From Mycobacterium paraseoulense (GTDB lineage Bacteria > Actinomycetota > Actinomycetes > Mycobacteriales > Mycobacteriaceae), in NCBI RefSeq assembly GCF_010731655.1, contig NZ_AP022619.1, forward strand, positions 5,518,001-5,582,000: 64,000 nt of DNA, written 5' to 3'. Below, piece by piece: positions 45,173-54,716 of the stretch. The translations under genes were made by a program, and so were the position numbers. The notes beneath the pieces were generated by a model. It searched no databases and had not been told where the DNA came from. It saw nothing but the letters and a program-made list of their open reading frames with translations. Every line of letters begins with the position of its first letter. The first letter of the stretch is position 1.

Positions 45173-45904
45173 ATGACCGAAGCCGCCTGGGCCCTCTATG
45201 CCGAGCAGATGGACAACGTCGACGGCTGGTTCTTCGAGGCCGATGTCGCGCTCTTCAGCAAGCTGCTCGCCTGCCAGACGGCCGAACGCATCACCGGCGA
45301 CATGCTGGAGATCGGCACGTATCAGGGCAAGTCCGCCATCCTCATGGGTTACGGCCTGCGCGACGACGAAGAATTGGTGATCTGTGACCTGTTCGGTGCG
45401 GTGGTGGACCACGGCGACATCGCGCCGATCTCACGCCAGCAGTACGCGGGCCTGGACCAGCAGCAGTTCCTGACCAACTGGGATCGGTTCCATACGCGCC
45501 GGCCACAGCTCGAGGTCTGCCCGTCGTCAGAACTCGATCTTGGCGAACGGGCGCTCCGTTTCACCCACGTCGACGGCTGCCACAGCTACCCTTGCGTGGC
45601 CAAGGACATCGACCTCGCCGTGACCCACGCCGCGCCACGAGGTGTGATCGCGCTGGACGACTACCGGGGGGTCGAGACCCCCGGCGTGGCGGCGGCCGTC
45701 TGGCAGGCCGTCGGCAACGGCGTCTTGTTCCCGTTCGCGGCCACCTACATGAAGCTCTACGCCTGCGCGTCGGCCGGTGATCGGAGTTATTGGTTGGAGC
45801 GTGTCAGGGACAGTACCGACATCTGTGCCTGCCCCGACTTCGAGTTGCCGTCTTACCGCAGCGTCTCGGCCGCGCAGATTCAGCATTCGACCGCCGCGCA
45901 CTGA
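45173..45904 (+). CDS. Class I SAM-dependent methyltransferase
   Basis: 243 residues from ATG 45173, with AGGAG seven bases upstream. The SAM motif MLEIGTYQGKSAILMG (about 44), acidic strand VICDLFG (about 68) and FTHVDGCHSYPCVAKDIDLA (about 125, metal-binding Asp/His) match the Methyltransf_24 / macrocin-O-methyltransferase-like group. The next gene, convergent, is a glycosyltransferase, so methylation of a glycolipid sugar is possible but unproven. Confidence 0.82.
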   Translation: MTEAAWALYAEQMDNVDGWFFEADVALFSKLLACQTAERITGDMLEIGTYQGKSAILMGYGLRDDEELVICDLFGAVVDHGDIAPISRQQYAGLDQQQFLTNWDRFHTRRPQLEVCPSSELDLGERALRFTHVDGCHSYPCVAKDIDLAVTHAAPRGVIALDDYRGVETPGVAAAVWQAVGNGVLFPFAATYMKLYACASAGDRSYWLERVRDSTDICACPDFELPSYRSVSAAQIQHSTAAH

Positions 45905-45912
45905 CAACAGGA

Positions 45913-47112
45913 TCATTCCGCGGTCCGCGGCGGTTGCCCGTCAGTCGAGCGGCGGAGACGAACTTCCTCCTCCAAGAGGTCGGCGGCCGTGGCGGCGCTT
46001 TCCGCGGGTGTGGCCATCTGGGCGGCGACCTCACGGGTACGAGCCACGCACTGCGGCGTGAGGATGGACCGCAGATCCGCGATCAGCGAATCCGGAGTGG
46101 TATCGACGAAGCGCCGTCCTATGCCGACTCCCAAGTGGTTGACCGCAGCTGCCCATAGCGGCTGATCGACCGAGACGGCAAGCGCCAACGTGGGGACTCC
46201 CGCGCGTATGCCGGCGAACGTGGTGCCCGGGCCCCCGTGGTGGACGACCGCGCGGCAGGCGGGGAAAACGGTCGCGTGGTTCACCGCGCTCACCAGCTTC
46301 ACGTGCTCGAGATGCGGGACGTCGGCGAGGTCGCTGACACCGCTGCAAACCAACGCCCGTTCGCCCAGCTGGGCACACGCGGTGGTCATCGCGATGATGT
46401 CGACGGACGATGCGACTCGCGCGCTGCTGCCGAAACCGAAATAGATTGGCGGCGTTCCCGCGGCGAGCCATGACGAGACGTCGTCGTCGTCCTCGGTCGG
46501 CAACTCCAGCGTCAGGCCCCCGACGAATGGTCGCCGGACACCGTGTTCCGCCCATTCGGCTGCCAGTCCCGGAAAGAAGAAGTCGTCGTAGGCCTGGATC
46601 TCCAGCGGCTGCGGCGCGGACGCGCCCCTTTCCGCTGCCAGCCCCAGCGCCCGGCGTAGGTCGTCCTCGGCGTCTCTGGTTACGGGCGAAAGCGTTTCGC
46701 TGGGGGGAATGGGATAGATGTGAATCGCGGCCTGTGGAATGTCATAGTATTCCGCAACATTGGCGGCCAGCCCTTGCTCGCTGGCGTCTGTCAACAGCAG
46801 GTCGGCCCCGTCGGCCAGTGACGTGAGCGCCCTACCCAGCTCCGGCCACGTTTGCGTGATGTCCCGGAAGATTTCCCACGCCATGGTGGCGGGGTTCGGC
46901 GTCGCCCCGTATTTGCGAGCGATTTCTGCGTTCTGCCGCACCTGGTCCGGGCCGTGGCCGACCGCGGCAAGCCCGGCCGACTCGATGAAGCCCACATAGT
47001 TGGGCGGCACGGCCATCAACACGTCGTGACCCCTGCGTTGCAGTTCCCGGGCGATGGCGGCGCACGGCTCGATATCGCCGCGAGTTCCCAAGGTTGCCAG
47101 CACGAATCTCAT
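45913..47112 (-). CDS. GT1 (UGT-type) glycosyltransferase
   Basis: 399 residues. The acceptor-domain start MRFVLATLGTRGDIEPCAAIARELQRRGHDVLM and the donor-binding motif VVHHGGPGTTFAGIRAGVP (about 292) match glycosyltransferases of the sterol-glucosyl / glycopeptidolipid type. The catalytic site and length are intact. Acceptor and sugar are unknown. A 68-codon ORF upstream overlaps its start by ATGA. Confidence 0.9.
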   Translation of the reverse strand: MRFVLATLGTRGDIEPCAAIARELQRRGHDVLMAVPPNYVGFIESAGLAAVGHGPDQVRQNAEIARKYGATPNPATMAWEIFRDITQTWPELGRALTSLADGADLLLTDASEQGLAANVAEYYDIPQAAIHIYPIPPSETLSPVTRDAEDDLRRALGLAAERGASAPQPLEIQAYDDFFFPGLAAEWAEHGVRRPFVGGLTLELPTEDDDDVSSWLAAGTPPIYFGFGSSARVASSVDIIAMTTACAQLGERALVCSGVSDLADVPHLEHVKLVSAVNHATVFPACRAVVHHGGPGTTFAGIRAGVPTLALAVSVDQPLWAAAVNHLGVGIGRRFVDTTPDSLIADLRSILTPQCVARTREVAAQMATPAESAATAADLLEEEVRLRRSTDGQPPRTAE

Positions 47113-47315
47113 GTCAGGAAGCCGACTTTCGGTGATGTGCGTGCCACGTTACACAAGTTGTCCCGCCCGACAACCTCGACGCGGGCGCCCGCAACCAGGG
47201 CTCTCACCTTGCATTCTCCCCAATGCCGGTACATGCCGTGGCTCTCGAAGCCCCCGGCCCGCGGGCGCTCAAGACCACGGATGTTTCGGTCGTCGGACAC
47301 GACGTAGCCTCGCAT
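47109..47315 (-). CDS. Possible small protein coupled to the glycosyltransferase
   Basis: 68 residues from ATG 47315, rich in Arg, Gly and Val (KVRALVAGARVEVVGRDNL). Its TGA overlaps the glycosyltransferase ATG (ATGA), which favours a real, translationally coupled gene, but there is no Shine-Dalgarno and I recognise no family. The remaining 134 bp up to 47449 show nothing notable. Confidence 0.3.
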   Translation of the reverse strand: MRGYVVSDDRNIRGLERPRAGGFESHGMYRHWGECKVRALVAGARVEVVGRDNLCNVARTSPKVGFLT

Positions 47316-47449
47316 GGCCGAGGTTGCACGTTTACTCCACTCCCGGCTTCTGACCCCGTCAATGCACCCAAGCCCTACGATTGGTGAGCGGGGGCCACCG
47401 CTTGCCGAGCCTCCAGGTCATCGAGGCGCTGAATCGAGGAGACGTGTCC

Positions 47450-47794
47450 GTGCAACTGTCGCTCCCACCCCTGTCCGTCACGAGAAGGCTGTTCACCGCC
47501 CTGTCGTTCGTGATCGCGTTCGTTGCTTCGGCTTCGCTGCCGCCCACGCTCGCTGCGGCTCACGCCGACCCGATCGGCTTCCCGCCGGACTGGCCGTTCT
47601 ACGAGATGCAAACCGAACAGACGATGTGCAATGCCATGGCACAGGGCTGGTCACGCGCCCAGCTGGTCGGCGCGATGCAACAAGCCAACAATCAGAGCGT
47701 GACCGGACTGAACCCGGAGCAGGCCGCCAAGCGCGCCAACATGTGGGTCGACCTGGGCCGGATCAAGTACTGCCCCGGCGCTGTCGCCAGCTAG
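47450..47794 (+). CDS. Small secreted DUF732-like protein
   Basis: 114 residues from GTG 47450, preceded by AGGAGA at 7 bases. A signal peptide ends LAAAHA before DPIGFPPDWPFY. The mature protein has two Cys (TMCNAM and KYCPG) around helices with GWSRAQLVGAMQQANN, the spacing of mycobacterial DUF732 proteins. Function unknown. Confidence 0.75.
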   Translation: MQLSLPPLSVTRRLFTALSFVIAFVASASLPPTLAAAHADPIGFPPDWPFYEMQTEQTMCNAMAQGWSRAQLVGAMQQANNQSVTGLNPEQAAKRANMWVDLGRIKYCPGAVAS

Positions 47795-47946
47795 CCGCAC
47801 CCGGCGCTCAGGCGCCACCAGTCTGATCGAGTCCCGGGGCGGCGCCCGCGCGTAAATCGCCGATCGGCCCGATTTCGTCGACTTCCGTGAATCCACGCCT
47901 CATGTGGGTAAGCCAGCGTATGTCCGCCGGTCTGATGAGGGAGTCG

Positions 47947-49359
47947 ATGAGCAGGGAACAGCAACGAACAACGTCCGCGCCGGCCGAGCTGACCGCGGAA
48001 CAGCGGACATGGCTCGGCCAAGCTTCGCGGCGGGAAGTCGATGGATGGATTCACGTCGCGGTCAACGGGTCCCCGGCGGCTCGTGGGTTCCAATACGGCT
48101 ACCTCGTCGCCAGCGAGTATGCGGAGTCGGTCCGCGTCTACCGGGAGATGACGTATCAGACCATCGGCATGGATTACGACTTCTTCGTCGCCCGCGCCAA
48201 CGAACTGCATGCCGACCACGTCGGTGACGAGCTGCGCGAGGAAATGGAAGGCATTGCCGCCGGATTGACCGCCGCGGGCGTCCCCGCCACCTTCCACGAC
48301 GTCCTCGGCATCAACGACTGGATGGAGCTCACCGGCTATTGGTGGCCGAAACACTCTGGTCGCTATGGCGCGGTGGCACCGACGGGCGCTCAAGGCAGCC
48401 ACTGCAGCGCCTTCATCGCCACCGGCAGCGCGACCGTGGACGGATCGATAGTGATGGGCCACACCAGCTTTACCGACTTCTGGCAGGGCCAGTTCGAGAA
48501 CGTCATCCTGGATGTGACGCCCGAGGACGGCAACCGAATGGTCATGCAGACCGCGCCGGGCTGGATCGCGAGCATGACCGATTTCTGGCTGACCGGCGCG
48601 GGTCTGGCCATCTGCGAGACAACGATCAGCGGCTACGACGGATCCAGGGGCTACGACGAGACCCGCGTGCCGGAGTTCGTCCGCGCGCGCAAGGCCTGTC
48701 AATACGCGCGCGATATCGATGACTGGATCGAGATGCTCAACACCGAGAACAATGGCGGCTACGCCTGCTCGTGGTTGATCGGGGACATCAAAAGCGGTGA
48801 AATCGCCTGCCATGAGCAGGGTTTGCTGTATCAGGGGCTCACGCGGAAGGCCGACGGCTATTTCTGGGGCGACAACGCTCCGAGGGACCCGCGCATCCGC
48901 AACCTGGAGTGCCGCGCGACAGGGTTCGACGACGTCCGGTCACCCAACGGGGCCCGGGAGGTCCGCTGGCAACAGCTCCTCGCCGAGCACGACGGCCACA
49001 TCGACGACGATGCGGCCCGGCGGATGCTCGGTGACACTTTCGACCCGTACCTGGACTGTGTGAACCCCTCAGCGCGGACCATCTGCGCCCATTACGACGC
49101 CGACCCGTGTCAATTCAACGACGTGACCGCGTTCAGTCCGCACGGATCTGTGGACGGCAAAGTGGTCGGGTCCGCCGACGTCGAGTCGATGAGCTTGTGG
49201 GCGAGGTTCGGTCGCGCCGACGGCGCCGAGTTCATTGCCGAGGACTTTCTTCGCGCGCACCCCCAATGGACTTGGCAACGCGGCTGTTTGGAGGATCGCC
49301 CCCCGCGGCCGTGGGCGCATATCCGCCCGGCCGGTGCGGCAGCCGGGCGAAGCCGCTAG
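47947..49359 (+). CDS. C45 / phospholipase-B-like Ntn hydrolase
   Basis: About 470 residues from ATG 47947 (upstream in-frame ATGs at 47920 and 47935 possible). The motif QGSHCSAFIATGSATVDGSIVMGHTSF places a Cys nucleophile at residue 153; related enzymes self-cleave before this Cys to activate. Acidic and aromatic segments such as WQGQFENVILDVTPEDG follow the family. Relatives hydrolyse acyl-amide bonds or lipids. No signal peptide is clear. Confidence 0.8.
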   Translation: MSREQQRTTSAPAELTAEQRTWLGQASRREVDGWIHVAVNGSPAARGFQYGYLVASEYAESVRVYREMTYQTIGMDYDFFVARANELHADHVGDELREEMEGIAAGLTAAGVPATFHDVLGINDWMELTGYWWPKHSGRYGAVAPTGAQGSHCSAFIATGSATVDGSIVMGHTSFTDFWQGQFENVILDVTPEDGNRMVMQTAPGWIASMTDFWLTGAGLAICETTISGYDGSRGYDETRVPEFVRARKACQYARDIDDWIEMLNTENNGGYACSWLIGDIKSGEIACHEQGLLYQGLTRKADGYFWGDNAPRDPRIRNLECRATGFDDVRSPNGAREVRWQQLLAEHDGHIDDDAARRMLGDTFDPYLDCVNPSARTICAHYDADPCQFNDVTAFSPHGSVDGKVVGSADVESMSLWARFGRADGAEFIAEDFLRAHPQWTWQRGCLEDRPPRPWAHIRPAGAAAGRSR

Positions 49360-49571
49360 CAGAGGGCGGCGGAGAACCACCCGCCCGTCACGACGGCGAT
49401 GACGAGCGCGGCGGTGGTATGTCCGGTCGATGCGGCCACCACGGTGCCGGTGATCGCTGCGGTCAGGGCCACGACAATGGCCACGGCCAGCATTGTCCGG
49501 TGCGGATGGATCGCTCCGCTCGGGCGCGGTACGGCAACGACGGGTTTCTTCGGGCCGTGGGTTGCCGCCAT
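49356..49571 (-). CDS. Small two-helix membrane protein
   Basis: 71 residues from ATG 49571, with AGGAG six bases upstream. After a basic start (MAATHGPKKPVVAVPRPSG) two helices follow (LAVAIVVALTAAITGTVVAA and TAALVIAVVTGGWFSAAL). Convergent with, and overlapping by 4 bases, the Ntn hydrolase. Function unknown. Confidence 0.7.
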   Translation of the reverse strand: MAATHGPKKPVVAVPRPSGAIHPHRTMLAVAIVVALTAAITGTVVAASTGHTTAALVIAVVTGGWFSAALC

Positions 49572-49729
49572 GAAGACTCCTAATGTTGTGACCCGCGATA
49601 CACCCCCAGCATAAATGTGCGGTGCATCACACACCAGCCGGCCCGCGCCGTGTCCGGCGGCTCGCCCGGGCGCGCAGTCAGCGTCGCTGAGGTCCGGGGT
49701 ATCCACGCGGGCATGGAATGGAGGAGACC

Positions 49730-50593
49730 CTAGGAGTCCTGCGCGGTTTCCAGCAGCCGTAGCGGGTGCAGGCCGTCGACCGCGCCGACGAACGGCGGGT
49801 GGATGCTGTAGCCCAGCATCCGGCGAATGTCGTCGGAGACCGCGCGAGCGACGTCCCGCGATATCGACAATGTGAACGCTTCCATCGGCCGCAGCCACGG
49901 CTGGCAGTACTGGGCGGTGACGGCGAGACGGTCCCGGTCGGTGTTGTTGGCACCCCCGCCGTGCCAGAGGGTGCCGACGAAGAAGACACACGAGCCGGCG
50001 GGCATCACGACGGGCAGGGCCGCGTCCTCGGGGCCGGGCCGGCGTTTGCCCCAACGGTGGCTGCCAGGGTAGAGGACGGTGGCGCCGTTGTCGGCGGTGA
50101 AGTCGTCGATGGCCCAGATCGTCGCCGCCGCCAACGGTTCTCGGGGACGCGGAACCGGATAGAACCCGTCGTCGTGGTGGGCCAGCTGCGCCGACTCGCC
50201 GGGCTGAATATTGATGGCCTGCAACGCCGAAAGTAGGTAGTTGGGCATCAGCAGCCGATCGAGCACCGCGAGCACCCGGGGATTGTCGACGATCCCGTCG
50301 CAGACGCGTGTCCGGCTCAGCAGGCTGTAGATGCGCTGGGTGCGCCGGCCCTCGAAGGAGTTGCGTCCCGTGTGCGCCAGCCAGGGGAGCACCACCGCAC
50401 GGATTTGTCGGCATTGCTCGGGGGTGAGCAGGCCCTCCCAGATGACGTATCCGTCGCGGTCGAGGGCCGCCATGTCGGCGTCGACGACGGCGCTGTCGAC
50501 CGAGCTCCCACCGGTGGGTGTCCGTTTGTACCGCTGCGCCAGATCGCCCCGGAGGTCTTCCAGCGTCGTGACGGACTCGTCGTCGATGTTCAT
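49730..50593 (-). CDS. Phytanoyl-CoA dioxygenase family protein
   Basis: 287 residues from ATG 50593. The non-heme iron facial triad is visible as HHDDGF (about 146) and GTLWHGGGANNT (about 217), with the 2-oxoglutarate-binding Arg region TDRDRLAVTAQY. The N-terminal DRDGYVIWEGLLTPEQC is typical of the PhyH family. It should hydroxylate or otherwise oxidise a small or lipid substrate with 2-oxoglutarate and O2; the substrate is unknown. Confidence 0.88.
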   Translation of the reverse strand: MNIDDESVTTLEDLRGDLAQRYKRTPTGGSSVDSAVVDADMAALDRDGYVIWEGLLTPEQCRQIRAVVLPWLAHTGRNSFEGRRTQRIYSLLSRTRVCDGIVDNPRVLAVLDRLLMPNYLLSALQAINIQPGESAQLAHHDDGFYPVPRPREPLAAATIWAIDDFTADNGATVLYPGSHRWGKRRPGPEDAALPVVMPAGSCVFFVGTLWHGGGANNTDRDRLAVTAQYCQPWLRPMEAFTLSISRDVARAVSDDIRRMLGYSIHPPFVGAVDGLHPLRLLETAQDS

Positions 50594-50709
50594 TGGCACT
50601 CGTCCTTCGTCCGGCATCCACAGTAAGCCGACTTCACCCCAACTCACACCGAATCACGGCGTACCCGGGCCGACAGGACAACGCCCGCTTTCTGTACAAG
50701 GATGAAGCG

Positions 50710-51117
50710 GTGCGGACGCTTCTCGCAGTGGTGGGCTTCGCGGCTGTCATCGGCGCTGCCGCCCCGGCACAGGCCGATCCGGCTGGCAACAACGGGCCGG
50801 GGCCCGATGCGAGTTTCCTGGCGGCGCTCGATCAGGCGGGTGTGCCCTTCAAGAGCGGACCCGTCGCCATCGGGGTGGCGAAAAAGGCCTGCCAGCTGAT
50901 GGACCAGGGCCACTCGCAGGCCGACGTCATCCAGAGCATGTCGGCCAGCAATCCCGGATTTTCCGTGGACGATGCAACCAAATTCACGGTCAGCGCGGTG
51001 GCCGCCTATTGCCCCCAGCACCTCGGGGAACCGACCGCCGAGCCACCGCCAGGTCCCACTCTGCCGCCGACGGGGATGTGGCCCATGTTTCCGTGGCCGA
51101 CGCCGGGCGCCGCGTAG
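50710..51117 (+). CDS. Secreted DUF732 protein
   Basis: 135 residues from GTG 50710, preceded by AAGGA. The signal peptide (VRTLLAVVGFAAVIGAAAPAQA) is followed by the DUF732 domain: FLAALDQAGVPFKSGPVAI, KKACQLMDQGHSQADVI and AVAAYCPQH, with the conserved Cys pair. The end is Pro-rich. A second copy of the family lies at 47450. Confidence 0.88.
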   Translation: MRTLLAVVGFAAVIGAAAPAQADPAGNNGPGPDASFLAALDQAGVPFKSGPVAIGVAKKACQLMDQGHSQADVIQSMSASNPGFSVDDATKFTVSAVAAYCPQHLGEPTAEPPPGPTLPPTGMWPMFPWPTPGAA

Positions 51118-51147
51118 GGCGCGAGGTCCGTCGAGGAAGATCGAACG

Positions 51148-51567
51148 ATGTGGTCGGACTGGTGGATGATCCTGATCGGCCTCGCGACCGCGTTCGCAGT
51201 GATCTGGCTGATCCTCGCGGTCACCTTCTGGCTGATGCGGCCCAAGGCCAACTTGCAGGACCTGGTGCGCCTGCTGCCCGATGTGCTCCGGCTGCTCAAA
51301 CGTCTCGCCGCCGACCCCGAACTGCCGCGGCGGATCCGGATTGCTCTGCTCGCGTTGATCGCCTTCGTCGTATCGCCCATCGACCTGATACCCGACGCCA
51401 TCCCGGTCATCGGATTCGCCGACGACGTGATCATCGTTGGCCTGGTACTGCGCTGGATCAGCCGCACAGCGGGACCCGGTGCCCTTGCCGAGCACTGGCC
51501 CGGCACGCCCGACGGCCTCGCCACCTTATGCATACTATGCGGGCTGCCCGACCCCGCGCTGGAGTGA
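51148..51567 (+). CDS. YkvA-like (DUF1232) membrane protein
   Basis: 139 residues. One N-terminal helix (IGLATAFAVIWLILAVTFWL) is followed by the DUF1232 signature SPIDLIPDAIPVIGFADDVI near residue 75. It starts 30 bp after the DUF732 gene and probably shares its transcript. Function unknown. Confidence 0.88.
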   Translation: MWSDWWMILIGLATAFAVIWLILAVTFWLMRPKANLQDLVRLLPDVLRLLKRLAADPELPRRIRIALLALIAFVVSPIDLIPDAIPVIGFADDVIIVGLVLRWISRTAGPGALAEHWPGTPDGLATLCILCGLPDPALE

Positions 51568-51597
51568 CCCTGCGCCACCTTTGCGTTGACGACGGCC

Positions 51598-51867
51598 ATG
51601 TGCGAATCTGCGGTTGTGGATCTACTGCGCCGCACCCTGCGATACCCGGTCCGGGTCGGCGCCCTGATCGAACTGGCGCTGTGGCTGGCGATTCCCTATC
51701 TGTGCATCGGATTCGTGTGGACCGTGTTTCACGGTGACGAGACTCGACGAATCCAGGAGCGGGTGGAAGCGGTGCTGCCCACGGGTGCCGACGCGGTGGC
51801 CTTCGGGCTGACCACCGCATTGTGGCCGGCCTCCATCCAAATCGCCCACGCGTGCCCACTGCCATGA
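51598..51867 (+). CDS. Small membrane protein of unknown function
   Basis: 89 residues from ATG 51598 (TTG 51586 possible), 30 bp after the YkvA gene. One strong helix (ALIELALWLAIPYLCIGFVW) and a second weak hydrophobic stretch near the end are visible. No family recognised; co-transcription with its neighbour is likely. Confidence 0.6.
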   Translation: MCESAVVDLLRRTLRYPVRVGALIELALWLAIPYLCIGFVWTVFHGDETRRIQERVEAVLPTGADAVAFGLTTALWPASIQIAHACPLP

Positions 51868-51924
51868 CGGGCTCTTGGGGTGAACCGGTGCGCGAGGGCG
51901 CCGGTTGCTCCTAGGCTGCCGAGC

Positions 51925-52356
51925 ATGTCAATCGATCGAGCCGCACTTATGGCGGGCAGCATCCGACTCAGCTCCGGCGTCTGGTTTCTCGTCGACCCCC
52001 TGAGCGCGAACAAGTTCTGGGGCGACCCGGGCGAGCCGACGCCGACGGCGCGACTGTTGTTGCGGTCCATGGGATATCGCGACGCGCTGATCGGTGGGAT
52101 GCTCGCGGTGGCGGCATTGCGCGGCAAGAACACCCGCGGCTGGTTCCTGGCGTCCGGCGGCGCCGACGCCGCCGACCTGCTGGGCGGCCTCAGCGTCCAC
52201 GACCAGCTGAAGCCCTCGCAGCGGATCATCGGCCTGGGCGGCGCCGTCATCGGCATCGGCGTCGGGCTCTGGGGCGCGGCGCGCCGGACCACCCGGGGGG
52301 CCGGTCGGGCGCGGCGCGCCGGACCACCCGGGGGGCCGGTCGCGGCGACGAGCTGA
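51925..52356 (+). CDS. Small membrane protein with a duplicated 3' end
   Basis: 143 residues from ATG 51925. Hydrophobic segments near 45-60 and 105-120 suggest a small integral protein of the DUF4267-like type. The last 30 or so codons are distorted by a perfect 35-bp tandem duplication (52272-52306 and 52307-52341), which shifts the frame and replaces the predicted ancestral ending RGDELNGVD. Function unknown. Confidence 0.65.
   Translation: MSIDRAALMAGSIRLSSGVWFLVDPLSANKFWGDPGEPTPTARLLLRSMGYRDALIGGMLAVAALRGKNTRGWFLASGGADAADLLGGLSVHDQLKPSQRIIGLGGAVIGIGVGLWGAARRTTRGAGRARRAGPPGGPVAATS
52272..52341 (+). repeat. Perfect 35-bp tandem duplication
   Basis: Two identical 35-bp GC-rich units lie head to tail. 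Since 35 is not a multiple of 3, the second copy is read in a different frame. Removing one copy restores a frame that ends at a TGA around 52370, just before the LLM gene. Confidence 0.85.
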
Positions 52357-52375
52357 ATGGGGTTGACTGAGCAGC

Positions 52376-53209
52376 ATGGGCTTGGGCGTGCTGACATTCG
52401 TAACCGACGAGGGCATCGGTCCGGTGGAGCTGGGGCAGGCGCTCGAGCAGCGCGGGTTCGAGTCGCTGTTTCTCGCTGAGCACACACACATTCCGGCCGG
52501 CGACGTCACCCCGTATCCGGCGGGTGGTCCGATCCCGCCGAAGTATTACCGCACCCTGGATCCCTTTGTGGCGCTGACCGCGGCGGCGGTCGTCACCGAA
52601 CGGCTCGTTGTGGGCACCGGCATCGCCCTGGTTCCCCAGCGCGATCCGATCCACACGGCCAAAGAGGTTGCGTCACTGGACCTGCTGTCGCGGGGACGCT
52701 TCCGGTTAGGGGTCGGTGTGGGCTGGCTGCGCGAAGAGATCGCCAACCATGGCGTCGATCCGGGCGTGCGCGGGCGAGTGGTGGACGAGCGGATCGACGC
52801 GATGATCGAGATCTGGACGCGTGAAACCGCCGAATTTCACGGCGAATTCGTGAACTTCGACCCCATCTACAGTTGGCCCAAGCCGGTGCAGAAGCCCTAT
52901 CCGCCGCTGTACTTCGGCGGCGGGCCTGCGGGCTTCAAACGCATCGCCCGGCTGCACGCCGGTTGGCTGTCGATGACACCATCGGCGGAGGTTCTGGCGC
53001 CTCAGCTGGAGCAACTGCGCGGCGTCGCCGGACGCGACGTACCGGTGATCAGTTTCCACGGCGGAGCACCGACGGCTGACGAACTCGAGGGCTACATCGC
53101 GCTCGGGGTGGAGCACCTGCTGGTGGAGTTGCCCACCGAGCCTCGCGACGAGACCCTTCGCCGTCTCGATGAACTGCAGGCCGAGGCCGCAAAGCTAACG
53201 CAAGGCTAA
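52376..53209 (+). CDS. Luciferase-like (LLM) F420-dependent oxidoreductase
   Basis: 277 residues, TIM-barrel LLM start [20 protein letters not shown] with [14 protein letters not shown] (about 31) and the flavin-site [15 protein letters not shown] (about 116). Mycobacterial members mostly use F420. Substrate unknown. Its 3' end overlaps selO by four bases, convergently. Confidence 0.88.
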   Translation: MGLGVLTFVTDEGIGPVELGQALEQRGFESLFLAEHTHIPAGDVTPYPAGGPIPPKYYRTLDPFVALTAAAVVTERLVVGTGIALVPQRDPIHTAKEVASLDLLSRGRFRLGVGVGWLREEIANHGVDPGVRGRVVDERIDAMIEIWTRETAEFHGEFVNFDPIYSWPKPVQKPYPPLYFGGGPAGFKRIARLHAGWLSMTPSAEVLAPQLEQLRGVAGRDVPVISFHGGAPTADELEGYIALGVEHLLVELPTEPRDETLRRLDELQAEAAKLTQG

Positions 53210-54681
53210 GTGCCGCAGAACGTTTGGTACTTGCCGAAGTCCTCCGGGGCCGGGCTCGCGTACCGGTCCAGGCCCGGCCGTTCGTCAAAGGGCGCGGTCA
53301 CCGCGGCGAGGAGCTGTTGCAGCGGACCCAGATCGCCCGCCGTCGCGGCCGCCAGGGTTTCCTCGACCAGGTGGTTGCGCGGAATGTAGACCGGGTTGGC
53401 CCGGTCCATGACGTCGGCATCGGGGCGCAGGCCTTGCCAGCGCGGCAGCCAGGCGTCGAACCCGTCGAGGTCGACGAACAATCCGCGTGCGGGTTCGGCA
53501 TCGCCGCGCGCGGCTCGGCCGAGGTGGCGGAAGAACGAGGTGTAGTCGACATGGTTGTCCTTCAAAAGGGCAAGCAACTCGTCGGCCAGTGCCGTGGATT
53601 CTCGCGCGTCGAGGTCCGCGGGCAAGCCGAGTTTGGCGCGCATTCCGGACTGCCACACGGCGTCGTACTCACGCTGGAAGACACCGAACGACGCCTCCGC
53701 GAGCGCGACGGCCTCCTCGACATCGTCGGAGAGCAGCGGAAGCAGCGTCTCCGCGAACCGCGCGAGGTTCCAGCCCGCGACGAGGGGCTGGTTGCCGTAG
53801 GCGTAGCGACCCCAGAAGTCGATCGAACTGAAGACCGTCTCGGGGTCATAGGCCTCCATGAAGGCACAGGGCCCGTAGTCGATCGTCTCGCCGGAAATCG
53901 TCATGTTGTCGGTGTTCATCACCCCGTGGACGAACCCGATCAGCATCCAGCGCGCGATGAGCGCCGCCTGCACGGCGACCACGCCCTCGAACAACGCGAG
54001 ATAGGGGCGTTCGGCCTCCGCGGCGCCGGGGTGGTGGCGGGCGATGGCGTGGTCGGCCAGGCGTCGCAGCAGGCCCTGTTGTCCATCCGTGTCGCCGGTG
54101 GAAGCGGCGAACTGGAAGCTGCCCACCCGCAGGTGGCTGCTGGCCACACGGGCCAGCACCGCCCCGGGCAATTCCGCCTCGCGCAGCACCGGACGCCCGG
54201 TGCCTACGACGGCCAACGATCGCGTGGTCGGCACCCCCAGCGCGTGCATCGCCTCGCTGACGATGTATTCGCGCAACATGGGGCCCACCGCCGCAAGCCC
54301 GTCGCCGCCGCGCGCGAACGGCGTGGGCCCGGAACCCTTCAGGTGGATGTCGCGCAGCCGCCCGTCACCGTCGACGATCTCGCCGAGTAGCAGCGCGCGC
54401 CCATCGCCCAGCCTGGGGACGAAACCGCCAAACTGATGCCCGGCGTAGGCCTGGGCCACCGGAACCGCGGCGCTCGGGACCAAATCGCCCACCAGGAATC
54501 GCAGCCCGTCGGTGCTTCGCAGCCAGTCGGCGTCCAGCCCCAGCTCGGCCGCAAGCCGCTCGTTGAGCGCGAGTAGCCGCAGCTCGGCCGGGGACTCTGC
54601 TTGCCAGCGGACGGCCATCTCCGGCAACTCACGGAAGAACCGGTCCTGCAGAGCGACGGTCATATCCGGGGCGACACTCAC
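53206..54681 (-). CDS. selO: SelO family protein adenylyltransferase (YdiU)
   Basis: 491 residues. Pseudokinase segments [59 protein letters not shown] and [20 protein letters not shown] are intact, and the ending KYQTFCGT retains the near-terminal Cys seen in the family (E. coli SelO is about 478 residues). SelO transfers AMP to Ser/Thr/Tyr of redox-related proteins. ATG 54681 fits the family length. Confidence 0.95.
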   Translation of the reverse strand: MSVAPDMTVALQDRFFRELPEMAVRWQAESPAELRLLALNERLAAELGLDADWLRSTDGLRFLVGDLVPSAAVPVAQAYAGHQFGGFVPRLGDGRALLLGEIVDGDGRLRDIHLKGSGPTPFARGGDGLAAVGPMLREYIVSEAMHALGVPTTRSLAVVGTGRPVLREAELPGAVLARVASSHLRVGSFQFAASTGDTDGQQGLLRRLADHAIARHHPGAAEAERPYLALFEGVVAVQAALIARWMLIGFVHGVMNTDNMTISGETIDYGPCAFMEAYDPETVFSSIDFWGRYAYGNQPLVAGWNLARFAETLLPLLSDDVEEAVALAEASFGVFQREYDAVWQSGMRAKLGLPADLDARESTALADELLALLKDNHVDYTSFFRHLGRAARGDAEPARGLFVDLDGFDAWLPRWQGLRPDADVMDRANPVYIPRNHLVEETLAAATAGDLGPLQQLLAAVTAPFDERPGLDRYASPAPEDFGKYQTFCGT

Positions 54682-54716
54682 CTCGTCGAGCCTACGGAAA
54701 AGTCAGCCTCGCCGGC

